Position numbers and translations under genes: made by a program | The notes under the pieces: model-generated | The model's database searches: none | Told to the model about the DNA's origin: nothing | Seen by the model: only the letters and a program-made list of their open reading frames with translations | Shown: positions 7,918 to 16,392 of the stretch, piece after piece | Position numbering within the stretch: position 1 is the first letter of the stretch | How the letters are laid out: every line of letters starts with the position of its first letter | From: Burkholderiales bacterium | GTDB taxonomy: Bacteria; Pseudomonadota; Gammaproteobacteria; Burkholderiales; JAEUMW01 | Length of the DNA stretch: 21,065 bases | Reading direction: 5' to 3' | Assembly (NCBI GenBank): GCA_016791285.1 | Contig: JAEUMX010000228.1 | Span: forward strand, 1 to 21,065

Positions 7918-9843
7918 TTAAGACTCTTTCGATTCACTACGACGCGTCTCGGCTTCCGCCGTGAGCCGGCCAATCAAATCGTGGAGCGACATCGTACCCA
8001 AGTCTTTCCCGGACCGGGCACGCACCGAAACCGTTCGATTCACGACCTCGCGCTCGCCGACGATCAGCTGATACGGCAGCTTCTGCAAACTATGTTCGCG
8101 AATTTTATAGGTAATTTTCTCGTTCCTCAAGTCGGCAAGCGCGCGCAGGCCAGCCACCCTGAGTTGCGACACGGTGTCTCGCACGTAATCGACTTGTCCT
8201 TCGGAAACATTCATCACGACGACCTGAACTGGTGCAAGCCATAGCGGGAATGCACCACCATGGTGTTCGATGAGCATGCCGATGAAGCGCTCCATCGACC
8301 CCAGGATGGCTCGGTGCAGCATGATCGGCACCCGCCGGCTGTTGTCTTCGGCCACGTACTGCGCGTCGAGCCGCCCCGGCATCGAGAAGTCGAGCTGAAT
8401 GGTTCCACATTGCCAGACCCGCCCGAGGCTGTCCTTGAGCGAGAACTCGACCTTGGGTCCGTAGAAAGCGCCTTCGCCGGGCTGCATCTCGAAGGTGCGA
8501 CCGGTACTGCGCAGCGCCGACGCGAGCGCTGCCTCCGCCTCGTCCCATTGCTCTTCCGTCCCGACACGCTTCGGCGGGCGCGTCGACAGCTTGATCAGAA
8601 TGTGATCGAAGCCGAAGTCCGCGTACACGCGTTCCAGCAGGTCGATGAAGCGCACGACCTCGCCCTCGATCTGATCCTCGGAACAGAAGATGTGCGCGTC
8701 GTCCTGGGTGAAGGCACGCACCCGCATCAGCCCGTGCAGCGCCCCGGACGGTTCGTTGCGGTGACAGGAGCCGAACTCGGCGAGCCGCAGCGGCAGGTCG
8801 CGATAGCTCTTGATCCCTTGATTGAACACCTGCACATGCCCCGGGCAGTTCATGGGCTTGACGGCAAAGTCCCGCGACTCGGATTCGGTCGTGAACATGT
8901 TTTCGCGGAAATTCTCCCAGTGCCCCGATTTCTCCCACAGCGACCGGTCGATCACCTGCGGGGTACGGATCTCCAGGTAGCCGTTGTCACGAAACACGGC
9001 GCGCATGTACTGCTCGATCTGCTGCCACAGCGTCCAGCCCTTGGGGTGCCAGAAGACCATCCCGGGTGCTTCGTCCTGATGGTGGAAGAGGTCGAGCTGT
9101 CGGCCAAGCTTGCGGTGGTCCCGCTTCTCGGCCTCCTCGAGCGCATGCAGGTAGGCGTCCTGATCCTCTTTCTTAAGCCATGCCGTGCCGTAGATTCGCT
9201 GCAGCATCTCGTTCTTCGAATCGCCGCGCCAATACGCACCGGCCACCGACATCAACTTGAAGACCTTCAGCCGCCCGGTGGACGGGACGTGCGGGCCACG
9301 GCACAGGTCGATGAAATCGCCCTGACGGTAGAGCGACACCGGCTCCCCGGCCGGGATGCTCGCGATGATCTGGGCCTTGTAGTGCTCGCCCATGTCCTTG
9401 AAGTAGCTGATAGCCTCCGAGCGATCCCACACCTCGCGCTGCACCGGAACGTCGCTCTTCGCGAGTTCGGCCATGCGCTTCTCGATGCGCGCCAGATCCT
9501 CGGGCGTGAAGGGTCGACTGAAGGAGAAATCGTAGTAGAACCCGTTCTCGATCACCGGACCGATCGTGACCTGCGCCTCGGGAAAGAGCTGCTTCACCGC
9601 GTGCGCGAGGAGGTGAGCGGAGGAGTGGCGAATGATCTCGATCGCCTCGGGGTCCCTCTCGGTGACGATCGCGACCTCGCTATCCTGCTCGATTGCAAAG
9701 GACGTATCCACGAGCCGGCCATTCACCTTGCCTGCGATCGCGGCACGCGCCAGCCCCGGTCCGATAGCGGCCGCCAGCGCGGCGATTGTCATCGCCTGCT
9801 CGACGCGTCGCTCGGACCCGTCGGGTAATCTGATTACGGGCAT
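7918..9843 (-). CDS. thrS: Threonyl-tRNA synthetase
   Basis: A 641-residue class II synthetase. Domains: TGS (about 1-62), second N-terminal editing domain with His73-x3-His77 (HSSAHLLAH) and the LCRGPHVP motif, catalytic core, and C-terminal anticodon-binding domain (about 540-641, starting [11 protein letters not shown]). The zinc ligands of the active site are present: Cys333 (MNCPGH), His384 (DDAHIF) and His510 (MLHRAIL), matching E. coli Cys334/His385/His511. Besides charging tRNA-Thr, E. coli ThrRS represses its own mRNA; no matching operator is obvious here. It heads the cluster and is divergent from prkA. The ribosome binding site before ATG 9843 is weak. Confidence 0.98.
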   Translation of the reverse strand: MPVIRLPDGSERRVEQAMTIAALAAAIGPGLARAAIAGKVNGRLVDTSFAIEQDSEVAIVTERDPEAIEIIRHSSAHLLAHAVKQLFPEAQVTIGPVIENGFYYDFSFSRPFTPEDLARIEKRMAELAKSDVPVQREVWDRSEAISYFKDMGEHYKAQIIASIPAGEPVSLYRQGDFIDLCRGPHVPSTGRLKVFKLMSVAGAYWRGDSKNEMLQRIYGTAWLKKEDQDAYLHALEEAEKRDHRKLGRQLDLFHHQDEAPGMVFWHPKGWTLWQQIEQYMRAVFRDNGYLEIRTPQVIDRSLWEKSGHWENFRENMFTTESESRDFAVKPMNCPGHVQVFNQGIKSYRDLPLRLAEFGSCHRNEPSGALHGLMRVRAFTQDDAHIFCSEDQIEGEVVRFIDLLERVYADFGFDHILIKLSTRPPKRVGTEEQWDEAEAALASALRSTGRTFEMQPGEGAFYGPKVEFSLKDSLGRVWQCGTIQLDFSMPGRLDAQYVAEDNSRRVPIMLHRAILGSMERFIGMLIEHHGGAFPLWLAPVQVVVMNVSEGQVDYVRDTVSQLRVAGLRALADLRNEKITYKIREHSLQKLPYQLIVGEREVVNRTVSVRARSGKDLGTMSLHDLIGRLTAEAETRRSESKES

Positions 9844-10154
9844 TTTCGACTTCTACTCTTCGGCTGACCTGAGCCAGGAACGGGAGTATGAAGGGATCAG
9901 CCATCACGGTGCAATCGGCCAACTCCGCAACAACGGTCAAGTATCAGTGCCCGCTCGACAAGACGAGGGCGTCGCCAATTCCACGGGCAACTTTGGCAGG
10001 GGCACGTTGTCCCACGGCTCGATGTTGGCGCGAAAATCGCTAGACGCGCTTCGGCTTCAAGCTGTGCCACAATGTTCTCGCTCAACACCCGAACGTTGGC
10101 CAGCTCCCCCGAGGTAGACTTGCGGTAGAGCGACCGACGGCAGCGGAGGTTCGC
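9844..10154. other. Divergent control region between thrS and prkA
   Basis: 311 bp between two divergent operons, so both promoters should be here. The best minus-strand candidate for thrS is TTGCAC, 18 bp, CATACT (9914-9885), a weak sigma-70 match; TTGACC further upstream has only a poor -10. I see no convincing sigma-54 or sigma-70 site for prkA. On the minus strand about 9937-10135 reads as protein-like sequence only if one frameshift is allowed; I do not recognise it. Confidence 0.35.
10144..10149 (+). promoter_or_regulatory. Ribosome binding site of prkA
   Basis: CGGAGG lies 5 nt before ATG 10155 and supports that start over later in-frame ATGs. Confidence 0.6.
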
Positions 10155-12161
10155 ATGGAAGGAAACCCAACACACATCCTCTCGGCTTTTGGAGAGGCTT
10201 CAACAGCGGCAACAAGTCGCGGCGCGCACGAGACCGGAGCGAACTTCCTGGATCGTTTCCGGGAACGTTACGAGGGTGGGCTCGAAGAGGAGTATTCGCT
10301 CGCCGAGTATCTCGAGCTCTGCCGCACCAATCCCGCAGCGTACGCCACCGCCGCCGAGCGCATGCTGATGGCGATCGGCGAGCCGGAGATGATCGACACG
10401 CGCGCGGATCCGCGACTGTCGCGCATCTTCTCCAATAAGATCGTTCGTGTCTATCCGGCTTTCCGCGACTTCTTCGGCATGGAGGACACGATCGAGCAGA
10501 TCGTCGCCTACTTCAAGCACGCGGCTCAGGCTCTGGAGGAGCGCAAGCAGATTCTCTATCTGCTGGGCCCACCCGGTGGCGGCAAGAGCTCGCTCGCCGA
10601 GAAGCTGAAGAGTCTGATGGAGCAGATGCCCTTTTACGCGCTCAAGGGTTCGCCGGTAAACGAGACCCCGCTCGGTCTCTTCTCTGCGGAACAGGACGGC
10701 CCGGCACTCGAGGCGGAGTATGGCATTCCTCGCCGTCACTTCGATCCCATTCCGTCGCCGTGGGCAGTGAAACGGCTCCAGGAGTATGGGGGCGACCTGT
10801 CGAAGTTTCGGGTCGTCAAGCTGCGTCCTTCCGCGCTGGCGCAGATCGGGGTATGCAAGACCGAACCCGGGGACGAGAACAACCAGGACATCTCTTCGCT
10901 GGTCGGCAAGCTCGACATTCGCAAACTCGAACAGTATGCCCAGGACGACCCTGACGCCTACAGCTACTCGGGCGGCCTGTGTCGCGCCAATCAGGGGCTG
11001 CTCGAGTTCGTCGAGATGTTCAAGGCTCCGATCAAGGTGCTGCATCCGCTCCTCACCGCCACGCAGGAAGGCAACTACAAGGGTACGGAAGGCTTCGGCG
11101 CCATCCCATTCGACGGTATCGTGCTGGCCCACTCCAATGAATCCGAGTGGCAGAGCTTCCGCAACAACAAGAACAACGAGGCGTTCCTCGATCGCATCTA
11201 CATTGTCAAGGTCCCGTACTGCCTGAGGGTCACGGACGAGATCCGCATCTACGAGAAGCTCATCGCGTACTCGTCGCTTGCGGAAGCGCCGTGCGCGCCG
11301 GGGACGCTTCGCATGATGGCGCAGTTCGCCGTGCTGACACGCCTCAAGGAGCCCGAGAATTCGAGCCTCTTCAGCAAGATGCGCGTGTACGACGGCGAGA
11401 ATCTCAAGGACGTCGATCCGAAGGCCAAGTCGCTCCAGGAATATCGGGACTTTGGGGGCGTCGACGAGGGCATGACCGGCCTTTCCACGCGCTTCGCGTA
11501 TAAGGTGCTCTCGAAGGTGTTCAACTTCGACCACAGCGAGATCGCGGCCAATCCCGTGCATCTCCTTTACGTGCTCGAACAGCAGATCGAGCGCGAGCAG
11601 TTCCCGGCCGAGCTCGAGAAGCGCTATCGCGCGTTCGTCAAGGAGCATCTCGCCGCGCCTTACGTCGAGTTCATCGGCAAGGAGATCCAGACGGCCTACC
11701 TCGAGTCGTATTCGGAGTACGGCCAGAACATCTTCGACCGCTACGTCACCTACGCCGACCTGTGGATTCAAGATCAGGAGTACCGCGATCCGAACACGGG
11801 CGAAATTCTCGACCGCGCAGCGCTGAACGACGAGCTGGAGAAAATCGAGAAGCCTGCCGGTATCGGCAATCCCAAGGACTTCCGCCACGAGATCGTCAAC
11901 TTCGTGCTGCGGGCTCGCGCCGCCAACGCCGGCAAGAATCCGTCGTGGACCAGCTATGAGAAGCTGCGCTCAGTGATCGAGAAGAAGATGTTCTCCACTA
12001 CCGAGGATCTGCTGCCGGTGATTTCGTTCAACGCCAAGGCATCCGACGAAGAGCGGAAGAAGCACCAGAACTTCGTAGATCGTATGGTCGAGAAGGGCTA
12101 TACCCCGAAACAGGTGCGTTTGCTGGTAGAGTGGTACCTCCGCGTCAGGAAATCCAGCTAG
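10155..12161 (+). CDS. prkA: PrkA-family serine protein kinase (YeaG)
   Basis: A 668-residue cytoplasmic protein. After a short variable N-terminus comes the family opening FLDRFRERYEGGLEEEYSLA and YATAAERMLMAIGEPE, then an AAA-like nucleotide-binding domain with Walker A GPPGGGKSS (138-146, Lys144), and a C-terminal PrkA/kinase-like domain (about 410-660). Relatives (E. coli YeaG, about 644 residues; Bacillus PrkA) are described as serine protein kinases and in enterics respond to nitrogen starvation and stationary phase. It is first in a three-gene operon with yeaH (3 bp away) and spoVR, an arrangement conserved across many proteobacteria. The exact substrate of the complex is not known to me. 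No damage is visible. Confidence 0.96.
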   Translation: MEGNPTHILSAFGEASTAATSRGAHETGANFLDRFRERYEGGLEEEYSLAEYLELCRTNPAAYATAAERMLMAIGEPEMIDTRADPRLSRIFSNKIVRVYPAFRDFFGMEDTIEQIVAYFKHAAQALEERKQILYLLGPPGGGKSSLAEKLKSLMEQMPFYALKGSPVNETPLGLFSAEQDGPALEAEYGIPRRHFDPIPSPWAVKRLQEYGGDLSKFRVVKLRPSALAQIGVCKTEPGDENNQDISSLVGKLDIRKLEQYAQDDPDAYSYSGGLCRANQGLLEFVEMFKAPIKVLHPLLTATQEGNYKGTEGFGAIPFDGIVLAHSNESEWQSFRNNKNNEAFLDRIYIVKVPYCLRVTDEIRIYEKLIAYSSLAEAPCAPGTLRMMAQFAVLTRLKEPENSSLFSKMRVYDGENLKDVDPKAKSLQEYRDFGGVDEGMTGLSTRFAYKVLSKVFNFDHSEIAANPVHLLYVLEQQIEREQFPAELEKRYRAFVKEHLAAPYVEFIGKEIQTAYLESYSEYGQNIFDRYVTYADLWIQDQEYRDPNTGEILDRAALNDELEKIEKPAGIGNPKDFRHEIVNFVLRARAANAGKNPSWTSYEKLRSVIEKKMFSTTEDLLPVISFNAKASDEERKKHQNFVDRMVEKGYTPKQVRLLVEWYLRVRKSS

Positions 12162-12164
12162 GCC

Positions 12165-13448
12165 GTGGCCGACATCATCGACAGGCGGGAGAATCCGAGG
12201 CACAAGAGCGCCGTCAACCAGCAGCGCTTCCTGCGGCGTTATCGGGCGCAGGTTCGCGAAGCCGTCGCGCACGCCATCGCCGGCCGCAAGATCGCTGAAG
12301 CCGATCGCGATGCCAGCATCTCCATCCCGGCCCGCGACCTGAACGAACCGGTTTTCTCGCATGGGATCGGCGGTCGTCGCCAGATCGTCCTGCCGGGTAA
12401 CCGGGAATTCGTGACCGGCGACGCGATTCAGCGCCCGCAAGGTGGAGGGGGTGGCGCGGGTGGGAGCGGTGCCTCGGACGATGCCGAGGGTGAAGATAGT
12501 TTCCGGTTCCGCTTATCCCGCGAGGAATTCCTCGACTTCTTCTTCGAGGACATGGCGCTGCCTGACCTCGTCAAGACACAGCTCGCCGCCGTCCCTCATC
12601 AGCGGCGTGTGAGGGCGGGTTACCGCATCGATGGCACACCCTCCAGCTTGGCCGTTGTCCGCACGATGCGCGAGTCGCTCGCACGCCGCATCGCTTTCGC
12701 GGGACCGGCGCTCGCCCGACTGCGGGAAGTCTGCGATGCACTCGACGCCCTCGGCGGCGATGCGGCCGACCCTGAAGACCCGCAGGTAGCAAAGCTCCTG
12801 CAAGAGCAGGAACTGCTGCGTGCGCACATCGGCCGCGTCCCGTTCATCGATACTTTCGATCTGCGTTACCGCAATCGTGTCACGCAACCGATACCCATAG
12901 CGCAAGCGGTCATGTTCTGCGTGATGGATGTATCGGGGTCGATGGACGAATCGCGCAAGGATCTCGCGAAGCGCTTCTTCATTCTTCTGCACCTCTTTCT
13001 CAAGCGCCACTACGACCGCATCGAGATCGTGTTCATCCGGCACCACACGTCGGCCAAGGTGGTCGACGAGGAGGAGTTCTTTCATTCCACCGAGAGCGGC
13101 GGCACGCGCGTGTCGAGCGCGCTGGAGATGACCATCGACGAGATCAGGGAGAAGTTCCCGCGCGATCGGTGGAACATCTACGTTGCCCAGGCGTCGGACG
13201 GCGACAACCTGGAAAGCGACTCTCCGCGGTGCCGCGAACTGCTCCTGAACGAGCTGCTGCCGATGGTGCAGTACATGGCGTACGTCGAGATCACCACTGG
13301 CGAGCCGCAGAATCTCTGGGTCCAATACGAACAGGTGCGCGCCGCACGGGCGAACTTCGCCTTGGGACGCATCCGCGACCGCGGCGATATCTTTCCCGTC
13401 CTGCGCGAGCTCTTCGCGAAGAAGGACAAAGAACGGACGGCGGCCTGA
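12165..13448 (+). CDS. yeaH: YeaH/DUF444 protein with a VWA-like MIDAS motif
   Basis: A 427-residue protein, the same length as E. coli YeaH. It starts at GTG 12165, 3 bp after prkA, giving the typical opening MADIIDRRENPRHKSAVNQQ. A glycine-rich linker (GGGGGAGGSG, about 92-101) separates the N-terminal part from the FRFRLSREEFLDFFFEDMAL segment. The C-terminal half has a von Willebrand A-like fold with the metal-binding MIDAS sequence DVSGSM (Asp255-Met260) and ASDGDN further on. It is predicted to act with PrkA and SpoVR in a stress or starvation response, possibly as a metal-dependent binding partner. Only a weak ribosome binding site is seen, so translation is likely coupled to prkA. Confidence 0.95.
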   Translation: MADIIDRRENPRHKSAVNQQRFLRRYRAQVREAVAHAIAGRKIAEADRDASISIPARDLNEPVFSHGIGGRRQIVLPGNREFVTGDAIQRPQGGGGGAGGSGASDDAEGEDSFRFRLSREEFLDFFFEDMALPDLVKTQLAAVPHQRRVRAGYRIDGTPSSLAVVRTMRESLARRIAFAGPALARLREVCDALDALGGDAADPEDPQVAKLLQEQELLRAHIGRVPFIDTFDLRYRNRVTQPIPIAQAVMFCVMDVSGSMDESRKDLAKRFFILLHLFLKRHYDRIEIVFIRHHTSAKVVDEEEFFHSTESGGTRVSSALEMTIDEIREKFPRDRWNIYVAQASDGDNLESDSPRCRELLLNELLPMVQYMAYVEITTGEPQNLWVQYEQVRAARANFALGRIRDRGDIFPVLRELFAKKDKERTAA

Positions 13449-13452
13449 TGCC

Positions 13453-15105
13453 ATGACTACACAAGAGCCCGCACCCAAAGAATTGCCGGCGGCCAAGCCT
13501 CTGCCATTGCCGCTGCCCGAGGATTTCATGGACGCTGCCCCGCCCGCGCTGAGGCGTCGCGCGGGCGCCCCCCTGCCTGGCGGTTCCGAATGGTCGTTCA
13601 GTCTGGTGGAGCGCTACGACCGCGAGATCGCCCGCGTCGCCGGAGCCTACGGTCTCGACACCTTTCCCAATCAGATCGAGATCATCAGCGCCGAGCAGAT
13701 GATGGACGCCTACGCGTCCAACGGTATGCCGATCGGCTACTATCACTGGTCTTTCGGCAAACACTTCCTCGCGACGGAGCAGACCTACAAGCGCGGTCGC
13801 ATGGGTCTCGCCTACGAGATCGTGATCAATTCGAGCCCCTGTATCGCGTATCTGCTCGAAGAGAACACCATGCCGATGCAGGCGCTTGTGATCGCGCATG
13901 CCTCGTATGGACACAACTCGTTCTTCAAGGGCAACTACCTTTTTCGTACCTGGACTCAGCCCGACGCCATCATCGACTATCTCCTGTTCGCCCGACAATA
14001 CCTAGCCGAGTGCGAGCAGCGCTACGGCGAAGAGGAGGTGGAACGGACGCTGGACGCCTGCCACGCGCTGGCCAATTTCGGCGTCGACCGCTACAAGCGC
14101 CCAGCCAAGCGTTCGCTCGCGCAGGAACGGGTACGCCTCAAGGAACGTGAGGAGCACCTGCAGCAACAGGTGAACGAACTCTGGCGCACGCTGCCTCGGC
14201 GTCAGATCGAGAACGCGGAACCGGAGGAACAGCGCTTCCCGCCCGAGCCGCAGGAGAATCTCCTTTACTTCCTTGAGAAGCACGCGCCGCTACTCGAACC
14301 GTGGCAGCGCGAGATCGCTCGCATCGTCCGCAAGCTTGCCCAGTACTTCTACCCGCAGCGCCAGACGCAGGTGATGAACGAGGGTTGGGCGACCTTCTGG
14401 CACTACACGATCATGCAGACGCTGTACGACGAAGGTCTGCTCGCCGACAGCTTCCTCCTCGAGATCCTGCATTCGCACACCAACGTTCTCGCGCAGCCGG
14501 GATTCGACAACCCGCACTTCGGTGGCATCAACCCCTATGCCTTGGGTTTCGCAATGTATCGCGACATACAGCGCATATGCCAGTCGCCCACTGAAGAGGA
14601 TCGTCGGTGGTTTCCCGATGTGGCCGGTTCGGATTGGTTGCGCACGCTCGATTTCGCGATGCGCAACTTCAAGGACGAGAGTTTCATCCAGCAGTTCCTG
14701 TCGCCGAAAGTCATGCGCGATTTCCGGCTGTTCTGCCTGATCGACGATGACGACAAGCCGCATCTCGAGGTGGGCGCCATCCACGACGACGCCGGTTACC
14801 GCGCCTTGCGAACAACCCTGGCGCAGCAGTACGCGCTAAGCGAACGTGAGCCGAACATTCAGGTCGTGAACGTCGATGTGCGTGGCGATCGCTCCCTGAC
14901 GCTGCGCCACTATCGCAACGACCGCCGCCCGCTTACCCCCCCCTACAAGGACGTGCTGCGCCATCTCGCCTATTTGTGGGGTTTTACCGTCCGCCTCGAA
15001 ACCGCCAACGAGGACGGCACTGTCGTCCCGACGCACGAATGCCGGGTGGAGAAGCGGCGCGTCGGCGCACTATCGCCCTCCGTGCTCCTGCGCAACCTGT
15101 CCTAA
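13453..15105 (+). CDS. spoVR: SpoVR/YcgB family protein
   Basis: A 550-residue cytoplasmic protein, third gene of the prkA operon, starting 4 bp after yeaH. The family core begins near residue 45 (EWSFSLVERYDREIARVAGA) and contains EIISAEQMMDAYASNGMPI, HASYGHNSFFKGN (from His149), the hallmark MNEGWATFWHYTIMQTLYDE (Asn309) and HFGGINPYALGF. E. coli YcgB is about 510 residues; the excess here is a Pro/Ala-rich N-terminal extension (with PLPLPLPEDF) of no known function. SpoVR was named from cortex formation in Bacillus sporulation, but the protein is widespread in non-sporulating proteobacteria together with PrkA and YeaH. Its biochemical activity is not established to my knowledge. Confidence 0.96.
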   Translation: MTTQEPAPKELPAAKPLPLPLPEDFMDAAPPALRRRAGAPLPGGSEWSFSLVERYDREIARVAGAYGLDTFPNQIEIISAEQMMDAYASNGMPIGYYHWSFGKHFLATEQTYKRGRMGLAYEIVINSSPCIAYLLEENTMPMQALVIAHASYGHNSFFKGNYLFRTWTQPDAIIDYLLFARQYLAECEQRYGEEEVERTLDACHALANFGVDRYKRPAKRSLAQERVRLKEREEHLQQQVNELWRTLPRRQIENAEPEEQRFPPEPQENLLYFLEKHAPLLEPWQREIARIVRKLAQYFYPQRQTQVMNEGWATFWHYTIMQTLYDEGLLADSFLLEILHSHTNVLAQPGFDNPHFGGINPYALGFAMYRDIQRICQSPTEEDRRWFPDVAGSDWLRTLDFAMRNFKDESFIQQFLSPKVMRDFRLFCLIDDDDKPHLEVGAIHDDAGYRALRTTLAQQYALSEREPNIQVVNVDVRGDRSLTLRHYRNDRRPLTPPYKDVLRHLAYLWGFTVRLETANEDGTVVPTHECRVEKRRVGALSPSVLLRNLS

Positions 15106-15133
15106 GCGCCCGGACGGGTTGCCCGACGCGGGC

Positions 15134-15256
15134 TCATGCGTCCAAGATCACCGCGAAGCGGACGTAGCTCATACGCTCGCCGTCAAAGGACATCAGGTTC
15201 GCGTCCGACTGCAGCCGCGGGTTGGCCATTACCTTCTTCATACCCTCGGCACGCAT
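15134..15256 (-). pseudogene. C-terminal remnant of a DUF1428 (YbaA-like) gene
   Basis: The minus strand encodes about 40 residues ending at 15134 with GMKKVMANPRLQ, a short spacer, and MSFDGERMSYVRFAVILDA. This matches the closing pattern of DUF1428 proteins (VMADPR, then MPFDGKRMxxGGF). Those proteins are about 120 residues; the first two thirds are absent, since the sequence upstream in the same frame is low-complexity and unlike the family. It lies 28 bp from the convergent spoVR stop. I read it as a decayed gene tail, not a functional short protein. Confidence 0.6.
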
Positions 15257-15266
15257 GCCCCGCGAG

Positions 15267-15389
15267 GGGTATCGTCCCGTCGAACACCTGCGCGAAGGCG
15301 CCTCGTGAGCGGCGGATGAGATAGAACTGGCGGACGGGGTCGTGAAGGGATTGGGCGGCGGCGCCGATGATGGGAATACCCCTATCAAT
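15267..15389 (-). other. Unidentified protein-like frame between rfbC and the DUF1428 remnant
   Basis: The minus strand from 15389 to 15267 reads IDRGIPIIGAAAQSLHDPVR then QFYLIRRSRGAFAQVFDGTI with no stop. Composition is protein-like, but there is no start codon at the 5' end and the frame loses sense downstream. It overlaps the rfbC stop. It may be a second gene fragment joined to the DUF1428 tail in another frame; I do not recognise the family. Confidence 0.3.
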
Positions 15390-15924
15390 CCAGTATTCCT
15401 CTGAAATCGGGGCATGTATTGTCTCGCTCGATGATCACCTCAGGCTGGCGCGGCCACTCGATCGCAAACGCCGGATCGTTCCACCGCACGCCGCGAGCGC
15501 TGGACGCGTCGTAGATGTTACTCATCTGGTAAAGAACCTCGGTGCCGTCAACCAGCGTGATGAAACCATGCGCGAAACCCTCGGGAATGTAGAGCTGCCG
15601 CCCGTTCTCGGCCGTCAGTTCCGCACCGATCCACTGCTTGAACGTTGGCGAACCGGGCCGCAGGTCGATGATGCAGTCCCAGATCGCGCCCATCGTGCAG
15701 CGAACCAGCTTGGCCTGCGCGAAGGGGGGCAGTTGCAGGTGCATGCCGCGCAGCGTGCCGGCCTTCTTGTTGAAGGAGACGTTGCACTCGAAGAGGTCGG
15801 AATTGCAGCCGTGCTCGCGCATTTCCCTTGCCGACCATGTGCGCGCGAAGAATCCTCGCGCATCCTCGAAGCGCACGGGATCAATGACGAAAGCGCCGCT
15901 CAGCAGGGTCTCAGTGAATCGCAT
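15385..15924 (-). CDS. rfbC: dTDP-4-dehydrorhamnose 3,5-epimerase-like protein
   Basis: A 179-residue RmlC-type cupin enzyme, complete. Residues expected for the family are visible: RG and catalytic-base His62 in GTLRGMHLQ, Lys72 (AKLVRC), IWDCIIDLRPGSPTFKQW, IPEGFAHGF (about 113-121) and a Tyr at 132 in EVLYQMSNIYD. RmlC converts dTDP-4-keto-6-deoxyglucose to the rhamnose intermediate. This protein belongs to a branch with NVSFNKKAGTLRGMH that often sits in other surface-sugar loci, so its true substrate may differ. No rmlA, rmlB or rmlD lies beside it. The gene upstream in the same direction is a decayed sugar epimerase/dehydratase, so this looks like the surviving gene of a lost operon, and it may lack its promoter. 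Confidence 0.85.
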   Translation of the reverse strand: MRFTETLLSGAFVIDPVRFEDARGFFARTWSAREMREHGCNSDLFECNVSFNKKAGTLRGMHLQLPPFAQAKLVRCTMGAIWDCIIDLRPGSPTFKQWIGAELTAENGRQLYIPEGFAHGFITLVDGTEVLYQMSNIYDASSARGVRWNDPAFAIEWPRQPEVIIERDNTCPDFRGILD

Positions 15925-15977
15925 GGGTGCTCAGGCTCCGGGCAACGGTGATCGGCCGCAGCGTCTCATCCGGCATG

Positions 15978-16097
15978 TCATCGGTGAGCCGTTTCTTGAT
16001 GTGCGATCTGCGCCAGGTCGCGCACGCGGTGATTCTCGCCGGCCTGTCCGATGTTGGACGCATAATTGTACACCCCCTCCTCCGGCGTTCGCAGCAT
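15978..16097 (-). pseudogene. C-terminal remnant of an NAD-dependent sugar epimerase/dehydratase
   Basis: On the minus strand 16097-15978 reads MLRTPEEGVYNYASNIGQAG then ENHRVRDLAQIA before a TGA. This is the pattern of extended-SDR sugar epimerases and dehydratases near their C-terminus (AxxNxGxxxENYRVRDLAEIV). The Rossmann domain and active site are gone on the 5' side, and the usual last 60 or so residues are missing on the 3' side. A different frame (KKRLTDDMPDETLRPITV) stays open into the rfbC start, consistent with a frameshift. It lies 53 bp upstream of rfbC in the same direction, as expected for a former sugar operon. Its right end abuts a truncated plus-strand gene. Confidence 0.65.
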
Positions 16098-16392
16098 GCT
16101 GACGAACGCGTCTGAACTCGATCAGATCTACCTCGGCAGGATGGCGACTTGGCCCGACGGCACCGCAGTACGCCTGGCAGTCGCATCCGAGAAGCGCGCG
16201 CTGCGGGCCTTGACGTTCGATGGCCAGGAACCCACGCCGATGAACGCTACGTCCGGAGCCTGTCCCCATTTCAGGCGTTTGTTTCTGGTGACCCGTGCAA
16301 GGCGCTCGACGGCAGTCGAGCGCTTCGTCGTCTTCGTGCGGTCCGCCGCCGTGCGTCACATGCTCACCAGCAAGGGACAGTGGATTCCATGA
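16096..16392 (+). pseudogene. Remnant of a PstS-like periplasmic substrate-binding protein
   Basis: The plus strand from about 16096 encodes MLTNASELDQIYLGRMATWP followed by DGTAVRLAV, the pattern of the second lobe of phosphate-type binding proteins (LTxxELxxIYLGRxxxWPDGTPV). It then passes directly to ASEKRALRALTFDGQEPTP, RRLFLVTR and FVRSAAVRHMLTSKGQWIP, the pattern of the C-terminus. About 60-70 residues that usually separate these blocks are absent, and so are the signal peptide and first lobe. It therefore cannot fold as a normal binding protein. Its TGA overlaps the ATG of the GGDEF-EAL gene (ATGA), so the two were once coupled. Such binding-protein genes directly before GGDEF/EAL genes occur elsewhere and suggest a ligand-sensing pair. 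Confidence 0.65.

Noticed and set aside
8260..9828. 522-codon plus-strand frame across thrS
   Set aside because: It is antisense to thrS, whose catalytic residues are all present; composition is typical of reverse-strand GC bias.
9980..10150. Sigma-54 promoter for prkA
   Set aside because: GG-containing stretches near 9990 and 10100 lack the required GC at the right spacing for a -24/-12 element.
10200..11888. 562-codon minus-strand frame across prkA
   Set aside because: It is antisense to intact prkA and lacks recognisable motifs.
16149..16388. Upstream 80-codon extension of the GGDEF-EAL frame
   Set aside because: This stretch encodes the substrate-binding remnant in another frame; the ATGA overlap and membrane anchor fix the start at 16389.
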